Shown piece by piece: positions 27,603-36,609 of a stretch of DNA of 64,000 nt. Within the stretch, counting starts at the first letter, position 1. Each line of letters opens with the position of its first letter. Position numbers and translations under genes: made by a program. The notes beneath the pieces are model-generated. The model saw only the letters and a program-made list of their open reading frames with translations. It did no database searches and had not been told where the DNA came from. This stretch comes from Natronogracilivirga saccharolytica (GTDB lineage: Bacteria; Bacteroidota; Rhodothermia; Balneolales; Natronogracilivirgulaceae): the NCBI RefSeq assembly GCF_017921895.1, contig NZ_JAFIDN010000007.1, forward strand, positions 62,001 to 126,000, read 5' to 3'.

Positions 27603-30600
27603 ATGTCTACACTCAACAGCAATCAGCGTACAGCACTTGAAAACATCGTAAGCAAGGCGCGTCAATTAGCCGAAAGTGGTGCTAACAAAGCCCTTAAAAC
27701 TCTGGCGGTAGATCAACCCGAACCCTACTCTCATATGAGTCCGGATATGCGGGAGTTGCGTCGCCGACTTCGAAACAAGGCGCGTCTTCTCGGCGACCGT
27801 AACACCAACGGTAGTCAGGAAATGGGCAAACTCAGCTACGAACTGGCCTATGAGTACTGGCACCGGATGCTCTTCGCACGTTTTTTGGAAGCCAATCATT
27901 TACTCATCCATCCGCAACATGAACTGGCGGTGACCCTGGATGAGTGCGCCGAATTTGCCGTTGAGGAGGGCTATGCGGACAAATGGGCGGCAGCGGCTCA
28001 GTATGCCTCCCGGATGCTTCCGGCTATCTTTCGTCCCGAAGATCCGCTCATGCAGGTGGAATTTGCCACCGAGGATCGACTGGCACTGGAGCGACTGCTG
28101 GAAAGCATCGATACCCCGCTCTTTCAGGCGGTGGACAGCCTGGGATGGGTGTATCAGTACTGGCAAAGCGAAGCAAAGGCGACGATCAATGCCAGCGGGG
28201 ACAAGATCGATGGTGAGCGGCTGCCGGCGGTGACACAGCTATTCACTGAGCCCTACATGGTCCATTTTTTAATCGATAATTCGCTGGGGGCCTGGTGGGT
28301 CAGCCGGAATCCCGATACCCCGCCACCGGTTGCCTTCGAATATCTTCGTAAACGTGACGATGGCACTCCTGCGGCTGGTGATTTTGAGGGTTGGCCGGAT
28401 AGTACCAGGGAAGTTACCGTAATGGATCCCTGCATGGGATCCGGACATTTTATGGTGGAGCTGTTTCTGGTGATGGCGCCGCTGCGAATGCATGAAGAGG
28501 GGTTGGACAAAGAAGAAGCAGCGCGACGAGTAATCGCCGAGAATCTGCACGGACTGGAGATCGATCCGCGCTGTACCCAAATTGCCGCATTCAATTTGGC
28601 GCTGACGGCCTGGAAATTCTGTGGACACTATCATGAATTGCCCGAGATGAATCTGGCATGCAGTGGGCTTGCTCCAAGAGGAAAAGCAGATCAATGGATC
28701 AAGCTGGTCGGCAAGGTACACCGCGACGACCAGGCGCGAATGGAAAACGGCATGCGGGCTCTGTACGATCACTTTCAGCTTGCGCCAGAATTGGGAAGTC
28801 TTTTAGATCCGTCAACTATAGAAGTGGATGCATTTACAGCCAGTTTCCAGGATTTACAACCTGTGTTGTATGATGCATTATCAAACGAAAATAACGAGGA
28901 TGAGGTGGAACGTGGTGTTTTAGCTGCTGGAATTGCTAAAACAGGTCATTTGTTAACAACAAAATATGTTCTTCAAATAACTAATGTTCCGTACTTATCG
29001 GTTAGCAAACACAGCAAAGTACTACACGATTATGGTCTGCAGCATTTCCCAAAGTCAAGACATGATCTCGCAACAATTTTTATGGAAAAGCTGATTAAAA
29101 CAAATATTAATGGTGGGTCTTCAGCTTTTGTCATACCACAGAATTGGACATTTCTGCCTCGATACAAAAAACTAAGAATCAATTTACTAAATAATTATAA
29201 ATGGGATTTTTTGGGACGCTTAGGCACAAAAAGCTTTCAAACACAAATGTGGGATTTTAACGTCATGTTATTTTGTATAACATGCTTTACTACAATTAAT
29301 AATGAATTTTTGGGACTTGATGTTTCTGATAAAAAAGATATTGAACATAAGTCGATGTCATTAATTAATAATGATCTATCTTTTTTAGGGCAAAAAACAC
29401 AATTATCAAACCCTGATTCAAGAATAGTCATTGAAGATATACAAAAGACATCTAAACTTTCAGAGTACTCTGATTCAAGATATGGATTAAGAACAGCTGA
29501 CAAAAATCGATTTACTAATTTCTTTTGGGAATCTCAAAATCTATCAGATTGGGAGTTTCATCAATCAACTGTATCCCAAACAAATCACTATTCTGGAAGA
29601 CAAATTGTTCTTTTTTGGGAAAATGGCAAGGGTCAACTTAATAAGTTCGCTCAGTTAGGTTTAGCCAGTTTACAAGGTGGGGATGCATGGGGGAAGAAAG
29701 GCATTGTAGTTAGTCTTATAGGCAAACTTCCTGTTACATTATATTCAGGTAATTTTTTTGATAATAATTGTGCTGTTATATGGCCTTTAAGGGAAAAGCA
29801 TTTAAAGGTCATTTGGTGCTATTGTTCATCCCATCAATTCAGTAAAGAGGTTAGAAAATTAGATCAAAAGTTAAATGTTACTAATGCAACACTAATAAAA
29901 GTTCCCTTCGACCTGGAGCACTGGCAAAAAGTCGCCGATGAAAAATATCCTAACGGGCTACCTCATCCATACAGCGACGATCCCACCCAATGGCTGTTTC
30001 ATGGTCATCCCAAGTGTGCTGAAAACCCTCTCCAAGTAGCCCTTGCACGCATTTTGGGATATCGATGGCCGGCGGAATCCGACGATGAGATGGAACTGGA
30101 TCAAAGGGCACGGGATCACATCGCCGAGATTCAGGTTTTTGATCATCTGTCCGACGATGATGGCATCATCTGCATCCCCCCGGTCAATGGAGAAAAGCCT
30201 GCGGCCGAGTCATTGCGTGATTACATACGCCAGGTGTGGGGTTCCGATTGGGACAACTACACCTTGACCAGCCTGCTGCGAAGCGAGGATTCAAAGAAAT
30301 CCACCCTGGAGCAATGGCTGCGGGATGAGTTCTTCATCCGTCACTGCAAGGTGTTCAACAACCGTCCGTTCCTGTGGCACATCTGGGATGGACGCAAGGA
30401 TGGCTTCGCGGCACTGGTCAATTACCACCAGCTAACCCGGGCTAACCTGAAGAAGCTGATATACACCTACCTGAATGACTGGATCAGGCAATGTGAGTTG
30501 AAGGTCCGTGACAACGAGAGCGGGGCAGAGGGAATGCTGATGGCTGCCAGGCAGCTCAAGGAGAAGTTGGAGCTGATCCTGGAAGGCGAACCCCCTTATG

Positions 30601-30896
30601 ACATTTTTGTCCGCTGGAAGCCACTGCACGAACAGCCCATTGGATGGGAGCCGGATCTCAACGATGGGGTCCGACTGAATATCTATCCCTTCATGCAGGC
30701 CGGGGTGTTGCGCAAGAACCCGAATAATATTAAGTGGGGTAAAGATCGCGGTAAAAATCCGGAAGGGTCACACTGGGGTCCGGACCGATACAACCGCTAT
30801 GAAGACCTGAACGATGCCTGGAAGATTCGGGATGAACAAGGCAGGGTGATTGAGCACCTGACCAATGAGGTGAAGCGGAAAGCAAGGAAAGATTGA
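27603..30896 (+). CDS. pglX: BREX adenine-specific DNA methyltransferase PglX
   Basis: A 1097-residue N6-adenine methyltransferase that marks host DNA in BREX type 1. Motif I is MDPCMGSGHF (about residues 274-283). The catalytic motif IV is NVPY (461-464) instead of the common NPPY. The start follows brxC after two bases. The middle (about 28800-29900, residues 400-767) is strikingly AT-rich while both flanks are GC-rich; this part holds motif IV and the expected target-recognition region, so it appears to have been exchanged by recombination. The C-terminal part (from about 770) again has host-like composition. Confidence 0.92.
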   Translation: MSTLNSNQRTALENIVSKARQLAESGANKALKTLAVDQPEPYSHMSPDMRELRRRLRNKARLLGDRNTNGSQEMGKLSYELAYEYWHRMLFARFLEANHLLIHPQHELAVTLDECAEFAVEEGYADKWAAAAQYASRMLPAIFRPEDPLMQVEFATEDRLALERLLESIDTPLFQAVDSLGWVYQYWQSEAKATINASGDKIDGERLPAVTQLFTEPYMVHFLIDNSLGAWWVSRNPDTPPPVAFEYLRKRDDGTPAAGDFEGWPDSTREVTVMDPCMGSGHFMVELFLVMAPLRMHEEGLDKEEAARRVIAENLHGLEIDPRCTQIAAFNLALTAWKFCGHYHELPEMNLACSGLAPRGKADQWIKLVGKVHRDDQARMENGMRALYDHFQLAPELGSLLDPSTIEVDAFTASFQDLQPVLYDALSNENNEDEVERGVLAAGIAKTGHLLTTKYVLQITNVPYLSVSKHSKVLHDYGLQHFPKSRHDLATIFMEKLIKTNINGGSSAFVIPQNWTFLPRYKKLRINLLNNYKWDFLGRLGTKSFQTQMWDFNVMLFCITCFTTINNEFLGLDVSDKKDIEHKSMSLINNDLSFLGQKTQLSNPDSRIVIEDIQKTSKLSEYSDSRYGLRTADKNRFTNFFWESQNLSDWEFHQSTVSQTNHYSGRQIVLFWENGKGQLNKFAQLGLASLQGGDAWGKKGIVVSLIGKLPVTLYSGNFFDNNCAVIWPLREKHLKVIWCYCSSHQFSKEVRKLDQKLNVTNATLIKVPFDLEHWQKVADEKYPNGLPHPYSDDPTQWLFHGHPKCAENPLQVALARILGYRWPAESDDEMELDQRARDHIAEIQVFDHLSDDDGIICIPPVNGEKPAAESLRDYIRQVWGSDWDNYTLTSLLRSEDSKKSTLEQWLRDEFFIRHCKVFNNRPFLWHIWDGRKDGFAALVNYHQLTRANLKKLIYTYLNDWIRQCELKVRDNESGAEGMLMAARQLKEKLELILEGEPPYDIFVRWKPLHEQPIGWEPDLNDGVRLNIYPFMQAGVLRKNPNNIKWGKDRGKNPEGSHWGPDRYNRYEDLNDAWKIRDEQGRVIEHLTNEVKRKARKD

Positions 30897-31046
30897 CATG
30901 ATCAACTGTCAATGGTCTGATTTCCCCACAATAAACACACTCTCCGAATTTTATACTGCTTCTCTTGTAATGCATATATTTTGTGTTAACAGTATATTAT
31001 AGGTTTTTTTCTAAGCAATCATGACTAACTATTATTGAAACTGATG

Positions 31047-32069
31047 TCATAGAGTCCAGGTTAGGCCATTTAACCTGGATTGGAAGTCTCGTAAATAGTC
31101 AATCAATTCACCGAATGCTGGTGAATCCGTATGGATCATGTTTTCTCTCATTTCTGAATAGTCTTTTTTCCATTCAGAGAGTGCATCTTCCGGAGGAATG
31201 AAATTGATATACTTTGGTTGGTGCTGAGAATAGTCAACACCAGATAATCGAACAAATCGTGATCTGTGATTTACAATGGTACGGTACAGTTCAGAGTCTT
31301 TAAGTGCGGCTTCACAATGAGATGTTTGAGATAGCCTGTAGATATCGTAAAGATGCCGGCTCAGTCGGTTTAGACGACGTTTTTCCATCGGCCGCTGGTG
31401 CTCTTCATGAAGGAGAAAAACCTTTTCCAATAATGTTCTCTCAGCATTGACAACAGGAATGCCAACAGCTTGGTCGGCAAAAAGCCTGTCAGAATGTTGT
31501 TCGCCGATGTATGAAATGATGGGTTTTATGGTAAAGGGCTCCTTTAATGAACGGCTACCTACCTCAAGTAATACACCAGGTTTCAAATAGGTATCTGTCT
31601 CCGTTAACTTTGGATAATATATTTCAATGACCAATGGGTCTTGATCTATATGCTGCACCTCTTCTATTCTCAAGCTTACGTCATGAAAACCGAAATCATC
31701 AAACGCTTGTTGTAATTCATGGATTAGTGTGCCGGAAATATAGTCATAGGAAGCTCTGCGCAATCGGCTGACTTTCTTTTTCCCCAGATCCCCGTCAAAA
31801 CCCAAAAAGCTTCTGTCAAGCGCAAGGTCAATATCCTCAGAAAAACGCTCAATCACTTTCCACCCTTTACTCAAAGATGTCCCCCCTTTGAATACCATGT
31901 GTGAGGAGACGGGGAGTGAGAAAAGCAACCGCAAGGTATGTACTACCCACCAATCCTTTTCAACTGCAAAGACTGGTAACCCCATTCGCCGGGCAGTTTC
32001 GGTAAAAATTGCCACCCGTGTTTCCCTGGTAAGTTTGAACCATTCTTGCAAAAAAACCTTGTTATCCAT
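31047..32069 (-). CDS. AbiEii/AbiGii-type nucleotidyltransferase toxin
   Basis: A 340-residue toxin of the AbiE type IV system. The nucleotidyltransferase signature is clear: FKGGTSLSKG (about 62-71) followed by ERFSEDIDLAL (metal-binding DxD). It is 9 bases downstream of its predicted antitoxin on the same strand. The pair is inserted inside the BREX locus, between pglX and pglZ, facing against the BREX genes. AbiE toxins block growth by adding nucleotides to tRNA or related targets and can cause abortive infection. Confidence 0.85.
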   Translation of the reverse strand: MDNKVFLQEWFKLTRETRVAIFTETARRMGLPVFAVEKDWWVVHTLRLLFSLPVSSHMVFKGGTSLSKGWKVIERFSEDIDLALDRSFLGFDGDLGKKKVSRLRRASYDYISGTLIHELQQAFDDFGFHDVSLRIEEVQHIDQDPLVIEIYYPKLTETDTYLKPGVLLEVGSRSLKEPFTIKPIISYIGEQHSDRLFADQAVGIPVVNAERTLLEKVFLLHEEHQRPMEKRRLNRLSRHLYDIYRLSQTSHCEAALKDSELYRTIVNHRSRFVRLSGVDYSQHQPKYINFIPPEDALSEWKKDYSEMRENMIHTDSPAFGELIDYLRDFQSRLNGLTWTL

Positions 32070-32078
32070 TCTTTTTTG

Positions 32079-32669
32079 TTATTTGCTCAATAGCCTGCGG
32101 ATCCAGTCAGGTGCCAGTTTCAGGTCATGTTCGAGATGCCATTCATTTTCGTCTTTCAAAAGGGTTCTGATTTTATGAATTTGCTCCGGGGTCACATTGT
32201 CTTTTCCAATAGTCCTGAGAGCCTGTATCGCCAGTTTGCTAATTGAACCTAATGCCGCCAGGTTTTTTGGCGCGGCTCTTTTAAATGTTATGACCTGGTT
32301 GCCAATGGTAACTTTGCGGGCTGAGCCGTCCGTATAAAATACGACATTAAGTGGAACCTGTGTCGTAAGCCCAAGTTTATACAATGCATAGCTTCCTGTT
32401 GAAACAATACGTGCCTTGTCTCTGCGAGCCAGAGCACTGGATATTTCTTCGATATCCGGATAGGTAACACCGATAACAGGATCAATCCTGGGTCTTGTAT
32501 AGATACCTTTCGCAACCCGAACGAGTTCTCCGGATTGAACAAGGCGCTCCAGTGTCTTTGCAGCGGTTTTAGGTGTAGCTATGCCAGTGAAGCTGTCCGG
32601 GAAAAAGAGCGCGCCCCTTCTGGCTTTTTTTATTTTCCTAAGTATTTTATAATGAATGCTTTCTGTCAT
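32079..32669 (-). CDS. AbiEi-like antitoxin (DUF6088 type)
   Basis: A 196-residue predicted antitoxin. The N-terminal winged helix (about 1-60) includes GIATPKTAAKTLERLVQSGE and LVRVAKGIYTRP, the DNA-binding part that represses the operon. The C-terminal part (SALARRDKARIVSTGSYALY onward) neutralises the toxin. The start at ATG 32669 was chosen because the longer frame adds an unlikely leader. Paired with the AbiEii gene 9 bases downstream. Confidence 0.8.
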   Translation of the reverse strand: MTESIHYKILRKIKKARRGALFFPDSFTGIATPKTAAKTLERLVQSGELVRVAKGIYTRPRIDPVIGVTYPDIEEISSALARRDKARIVSTGSYALYKLGLTTQVPLNVVFYTDGSARKVTIGNQVITFKRAAPKNLAALGSISKLAIQALRTIGKDNVTPEQIHKIRTLLKDENEWHLEHDLKLAPDWIRRLLSK

Positions 32670-33115
32670 TTTAATGCAGATAATCTGTCGCAAATATATA
32701 CAATAATTACGACAAATACACTATGTGGGCATGGAATGTCATTCTGCTCAATAAAGGATAATGATTCGCCTGATCCTGTTTTTCGCAGTGGCGAAGATAG
32801 AAGCTTTTTAGAGGTGGTTTTTTTATTTATCCGGCGTTTGAAGGTGAAGAAGTAAAAAGAAGATCGCCAAGCTCAAAAAGCTAAAATGTATTCAAATAAT
32901 TGGTTCTCGCAAAACCGGTTATTGGAATGTCTTGGACGATTCAACGTTCGGAATAAAAATTTGGAATAAAATTGACGTTTTTTTGGGAATGTTATTTCTC
33001 AGGTGGACGGGGTGAAAGCAAAAATCAGCTGGTATAAAATTTTATTAGCGTTTATAGCGTTTATTTTGTACAATTGGTTATAACAGAGACAAAGCCACAT
33101 TTTAAGGAGGATTTC
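32670..33115. promoter_or_regulatory. Divergent control region between the two toxin-antitoxin modules
   Basis: About 440 bases with no credible gene. It must hold the leftward promoter of the AbiE pair and the rightward promoter of the HTH/PIN pair. Near its right end, TAGCGTTTA occurs twice in direct tandem (about 33047-33064), a likely operator. A TTATAA box at 33076-33081 lies just before AAGGAGG, the strong ribosome site (33104-33110) of the next gene. Confidence 0.45.
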
Positions 33116-33556
33116 ATGACACATCGAATTGATTCCAATTCTGTCCTTCCATCAGAAATGGAAGCCCTTGAATCACTGATAAGCCGCGAAGGCCATCCTG
33201 CTCTGGTTGATGCCGAGGGCAACAAAACGGTGCTGCCGGAGGCTATCTACAAAACGTTGGTGCATATTGTGCAGCAAATGAAACGTGGCCATTCCATAGT
33301 CCTAATGCCTGAGAATGAAACATTGACAACACAAGCCGCTGCCAACTTCCTTGGCGTATCGCGGCAGCATTTGGTTGACTTGCTGGAAGGCAGGCAAATC
33401 CCGTTTCACAAAGTTGGTAGCCACAGGCGTATATATTACCGGGATCTTAAAGAGTATGCAGAACAAAGAGACCGGGCCCGGCGCAAAACACTTGATGATC
33501 TCTATGACAAGGTGAAAAAGGCCGGAAAATACGACTCAAGTTATACAGGGTCATGA
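33116..33556 (+). CDS. Excisionase-type HTH antitoxin
   Basis: A 146-residue protein with a MerR/excisionase-like helix-turn-helix (LTTQAAANFLGVSRQHLVDL, about 75-95) followed by the wing VGSHRRIYYRDLKEY. The C-terminal tail is charged and helical, suited to wrapping a toxin. ATG 33116 was chosen because a strong AAGGAGG sits five bases upstream. Its stop overlaps the start of the PIN gene by four bases (ATGA), the usual antitoxin-toxin coupling. Confidence 0.85.
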   Translation: MTHRIDSNSVLPSEMEALESLISREGHPALVDAEGNKTVLPEAIYKTLVHIVQQMKRGHSIVLMPENETLTTQAAANFLGVSRQHLVDLLEGRQIPFHKVGSHRRIYYRDLKEYAEQRDRARRKTLDDLYDKVKKAGKYDSSYTGS

Positions 33557-34104
33557 ATGCTGATTATAAAGTCTTGCTGGATTCATGCGTCTTGGCGAAC
33601 TTCGCTGTTTGCAATCTGATTCTTCGATTGGCAGAGAAACCAAGGATGCTTTTGCCAAAATGGACGGAGGATATCCTTGGGGAAGTGCACCGCACTCATA
33701 CAGAAAAGCTTGACTGGGATAAGGAGCTTGCAGATTCTTTTCAGGTTGCTGTCAAAGAAGCATTTCCTGAAGCAATGATCACTGGTTATCAGCCTCTTAT
33801 ATCTGCTATGACCAATCATGAAAAGGATCGCCATGTTCTGGCAGCCGCAGTAAGGGAGAAACTTGATATTATCATCACCTTTAATTTACGTGATTTCAAA
33901 AAGGAGCATCTTGAGAAGTGGAATATTAGTGCCATCCATCCACAAGACTATTTAATCACACTGTATGAGATGAATCCAGCCGGTGTCATGACCAGGCTAA
34001 CCGACATATCATTGAGACAGCAGCAGGATATGGAGTCAACACTCATCGACTTGGGTAAATCGCTGCCAGTTTTTGCAAGTTATGTACTTAATCAAATAAG
34101 ATAA
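33553..34104 (+). CDS. PIN-domain toxin
   Basis: A 183-residue PIN nuclease. Acidic residues fit the active site: LLDSCVLAN at the N-terminus (D9), WTEDILGEV (about 37-45), EKDRHVLAAAV (about 93-103) and IITFNLRDF (about 110-118). PIN toxins cleave RNA, often tRNA or rRNA. Overlaps its HTH partner by four bases. Like the AbiE pair, it is lodged between pglX and pglZ, so it may guard the locus from loss or act as a backup when BREX is blocked. Confidence 0.85.
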   Translation: MNADYKVLLDSCVLANFAVCNLILRLAEKPRMLLPKWTEDILGEVHRTHTEKLDWDKELADSFQVAVKEAFPEAMITGYQPLISAMTNHEKDRHVLAAAVREKLDIIITFNLRDFKKEHLEKWNISAIHPQDYLITLYEMNPAGVMTRLTDISLRQQQDMESTLIDLGKSLPVFASYVLNQIR

Positions 34105-34205
34105 CAAATTAGAGTTGCTCAACCATGTGCATGTGGGTTCTTTTACTGATTCAAGAAGTTAAATTTCTTCACGGTAAAGCTGTTTGAATAGTATATTCTT
34201 CAAAT

Positions 34206-36566
34206 ATGCCAACATCACAAGGATGTTATTCACCGGAAACCCGACAAACCACCATCGTGAGCAAAAATCTTAAGCAGACATTAATAAACAGCATCCGGGA
34301 GGCATCCCGGTACGACACCGGCAACCTTACTGCGCCCGTCGTTGTGCTATGGCCCGATCCGGAAAAGCAGTGGTCCTCCGTCATAGCAATTCTTCAAGAG
34401 GACATGCCGGAACTGATGGTCCTGGGAGAGCATGAACCGGAAAAAAGAACAGGACCGGCCATATGGTTAAAGTGTATGGTGGCCAGCACTTTACCCGATG
34501 CCGACTGGGACGCATCCCTTGTGCCGGTCATTTACCTGCCGGGAATATCAAAGAACGATCTAAAGAAGCTTTCACAGGCCGATCCGGCCATCGCACCCCT
34601 GATGGAGTATCAATACACCGGCACGCTGTGGACCCACCGTAACGGCAAAGAATGGACCGTCAACGGATTCCTTCAAAACAAGGAGGAGGGACTGGGTCTT
34701 CGCATAGATCAGGACAATGCAACCCGGGATGCCGGTATCAAAGCCCTGCCTACCATGGTCCGTGATGAGGGTATCCAGTTTCCAAACATCGTCACTTCAA
34801 ATTTCCTGTTTAGCCTGCTCTTTCATGATGTTGAAAAAAGCATCCTGGAGTGGATGTGCCAGGGGGATGACTGGCTGAACTCCCTTGATCCGGATAAAAG
34901 GGAAGTGTTTCGCAATATTTGCCGGAACGTATTCGATTTTACTCCAAATCCGAAGAACATTCGCTCCATCACTCTGCAACTTGGCCGCAAAGACGGTCCC
35001 TGGGCTAAAGTTTGGAACTACTTCGAACTGGCTCCGGATCGATTCCCGGAGATCCTCGGGTTGCTGGAACAGGCAAAGCCGGACGATATGGGCAGTGGTC
35101 TGTTTACCATTCCGGAGGATACCTGGCCGCAAATCAATGCCGATGCCGAGGAAGATCTTAGAAAGGCTATGGAGCGTGTAGCCAAAGGCGCACCGAATGA
35201 AGCTGCGGATATCATCCATCAGCTGGATGACGAGCATGGCAAGCGTCGCAGCCAGGTATGGGCAAGTATGGGAAAAGCAAACCTGGCACTTGCCCTGAAG
35301 CCCCTAAAGACGCTTTGCGAGAAGGTCGCGGATGCCTTTGACACCACTTCGCTGGATGCCATAACGGCCTATTACAGTGAATCCGGTTGGTCGGTCGACT
35401 ACGCAGCCGTACAGGCCCTTGCGACTGCAAAAACAGAGAAGGAGAAGAACGCAGTTACTGCTGTTCTTAAAACCGTCTACACCCCTTGGCTCGAACGCCT
35501 GGCCTGCAAGTTTCAGGAACTAATAGGTGAGCAGCCTAAGACTTTAACCGCCCTTGAACTTCGCAATGAAGAAGCCGAGTGCATTTTGTTTGTGGATGCA
35601 TTCCGGTATGACATTGCCAGGAAATGGGCTGAGCAGATGGAGCGAAAGAACTATCGGGTTAACCTTGATACGAGGTGGATACCGCTGCCGAGTCTCACAC
35701 CTACATGTAAACCTTATGTATCACCGGTCGCGGAGCAAATATCCCGGCAAAGCACACCGAACGAGTTTCGACCGTGCACCAATGATGATAAAGATTTGAC
35801 CTTCCATCATTTTGAGGCTGCGCTTGATAAAGCCGGATATTCATTCCCCAGGAACAGTTCGGAACTTGTCAGAGGTCAGAAGACCTGGATGGAAATCGGA
35901 AAGATCGACCAATTTGGCCATAACGAGCAATCCGGTTTGGTTCACCGGATTGAGGAACTGTTTGGTGTGCTTGAGGAGCGTATTGAAGATCTGTTTGCAG
36001 CCGGTTTTAAAAGTATACGCATTGTCACTGATCACGGCTGGTTGCTGGTTCCCGGTGGGATGCCGGCCGAGAAGTTGCCTAAAGATCATATCGAGACCCG
36101 CTGGGGCAGATGCGCTATACTCAAGGACGGCGTGCCATCAGAACTGCTTCATCTTCCGTGGTTCTGGAATCCATCCGCCATGATCGCGTACGCTCCGGGA
36201 ATATCCTTTTTCAAGAAAAATAACGAGTATGGTCATGGCGGGGTTTCCCTGCAGGAATGCATGGTTCCTGTAATTACATTGGAATCGGACCAGGTATCAT
36301 GGCAGCCGATCACCATGCAAGTGAGCTGGACCGGGCTGCGTTGCTCTGTTACCCTGCAAGGTGTGCAGACTGGCTATAAAGTGGAGATCCGTACACGACA
36401 CACCGATGAATCTTCCAGGATCAGCACAACTAAGACGCTTTCTGGTGACGGCAAGTTTAGCCTGTTTGTTGAAGATGCAGATTATGAAAGTGCTGCTGCA
36501 TTCGTGGTCGTAACCGATGCTAAGGGTGTGGTACTGGAAAAACAGCAAACCGTCGTGGGAGAATGA
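34206..36566 (+). CDS. pglZ: BREX phosphatase-fold protein PglZ
   Basis: A 786-residue protein with the PglZ domain of the alkaline-phosphatase fold. The core motif ILFVDAFRYDIARKWAE lies at about residues 461-477, and later metal-site candidates are IRIVTDHGWLLVPGG and the RWGRCAIL segment. The opening (PVVVLWPDPEKQW) and overall length suggest the type B form. PglZ is required for BREX methylation and defence. A GTG at about 34257 (VSKNLKQTLINSIR) is an alternative start. Confidence 0.9.
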   Translation: MPTSQGCYSPETRQTTIVSKNLKQTLINSIREASRYDTGNLTAPVVVLWPDPEKQWSSVIAILQEDMPELMVLGEHEPEKRTGPAIWLKCMVASTLPDADWDASLVPVIYLPGISKNDLKKLSQADPAIAPLMEYQYTGTLWTHRNGKEWTVNGFLQNKEEGLGLRIDQDNATRDAGIKALPTMVRDEGIQFPNIVTSNFLFSLLFHDVEKSILEWMCQGDDWLNSLDPDKREVFRNICRNVFDFTPNPKNIRSITLQLGRKDGPWAKVWNYFELAPDRFPEILGLLEQAKPDDMGSGLFTIPEDTWPQINADAEEDLRKAMERVAKGAPNEAADIIHQLDDEHGKRRSQVWASMGKANLALALKPLKTLCEKVADAFDTTSLDAITAYYSESGWSVDYAAVQALATAKTEKEKNAVTAVLKTVYTPWLERLACKFQELIGEQPKTLTALELRNEEAECILFVDAFRYDIARKWAEQMERKNYRVNLDTRWIPLPSLTPTCKPYVSPVAEQISRQSTPNEFRPCTNDDKDLTFHHFEAALDKAGYSFPRNSSELVRGQKTWMEIGKIDQFGHNEQSGLVHRIEELFGVLEERIEDLFAAGFKSIRIVTDHGWLLVPGGMPAEKLPKDHIETRWGRCAILKDGVPSELLHLPWFWNPSAMIAYAPGISFFKKNNEYGHGGVSLQECMVPVITLESDQVSWQPITMQVSWTGLRCSVTLQGVQTGYKVEIRTRHTDESSRISTTKTLSGDGKFSLFVEDADYESAAAFVVVTDAKGVVLEKQQTVVGE

Positions 36567-36609
36567 TTTTGCTTGCCCTCGAATATCTACCATCAAATCA
36601 GAACAAAAG

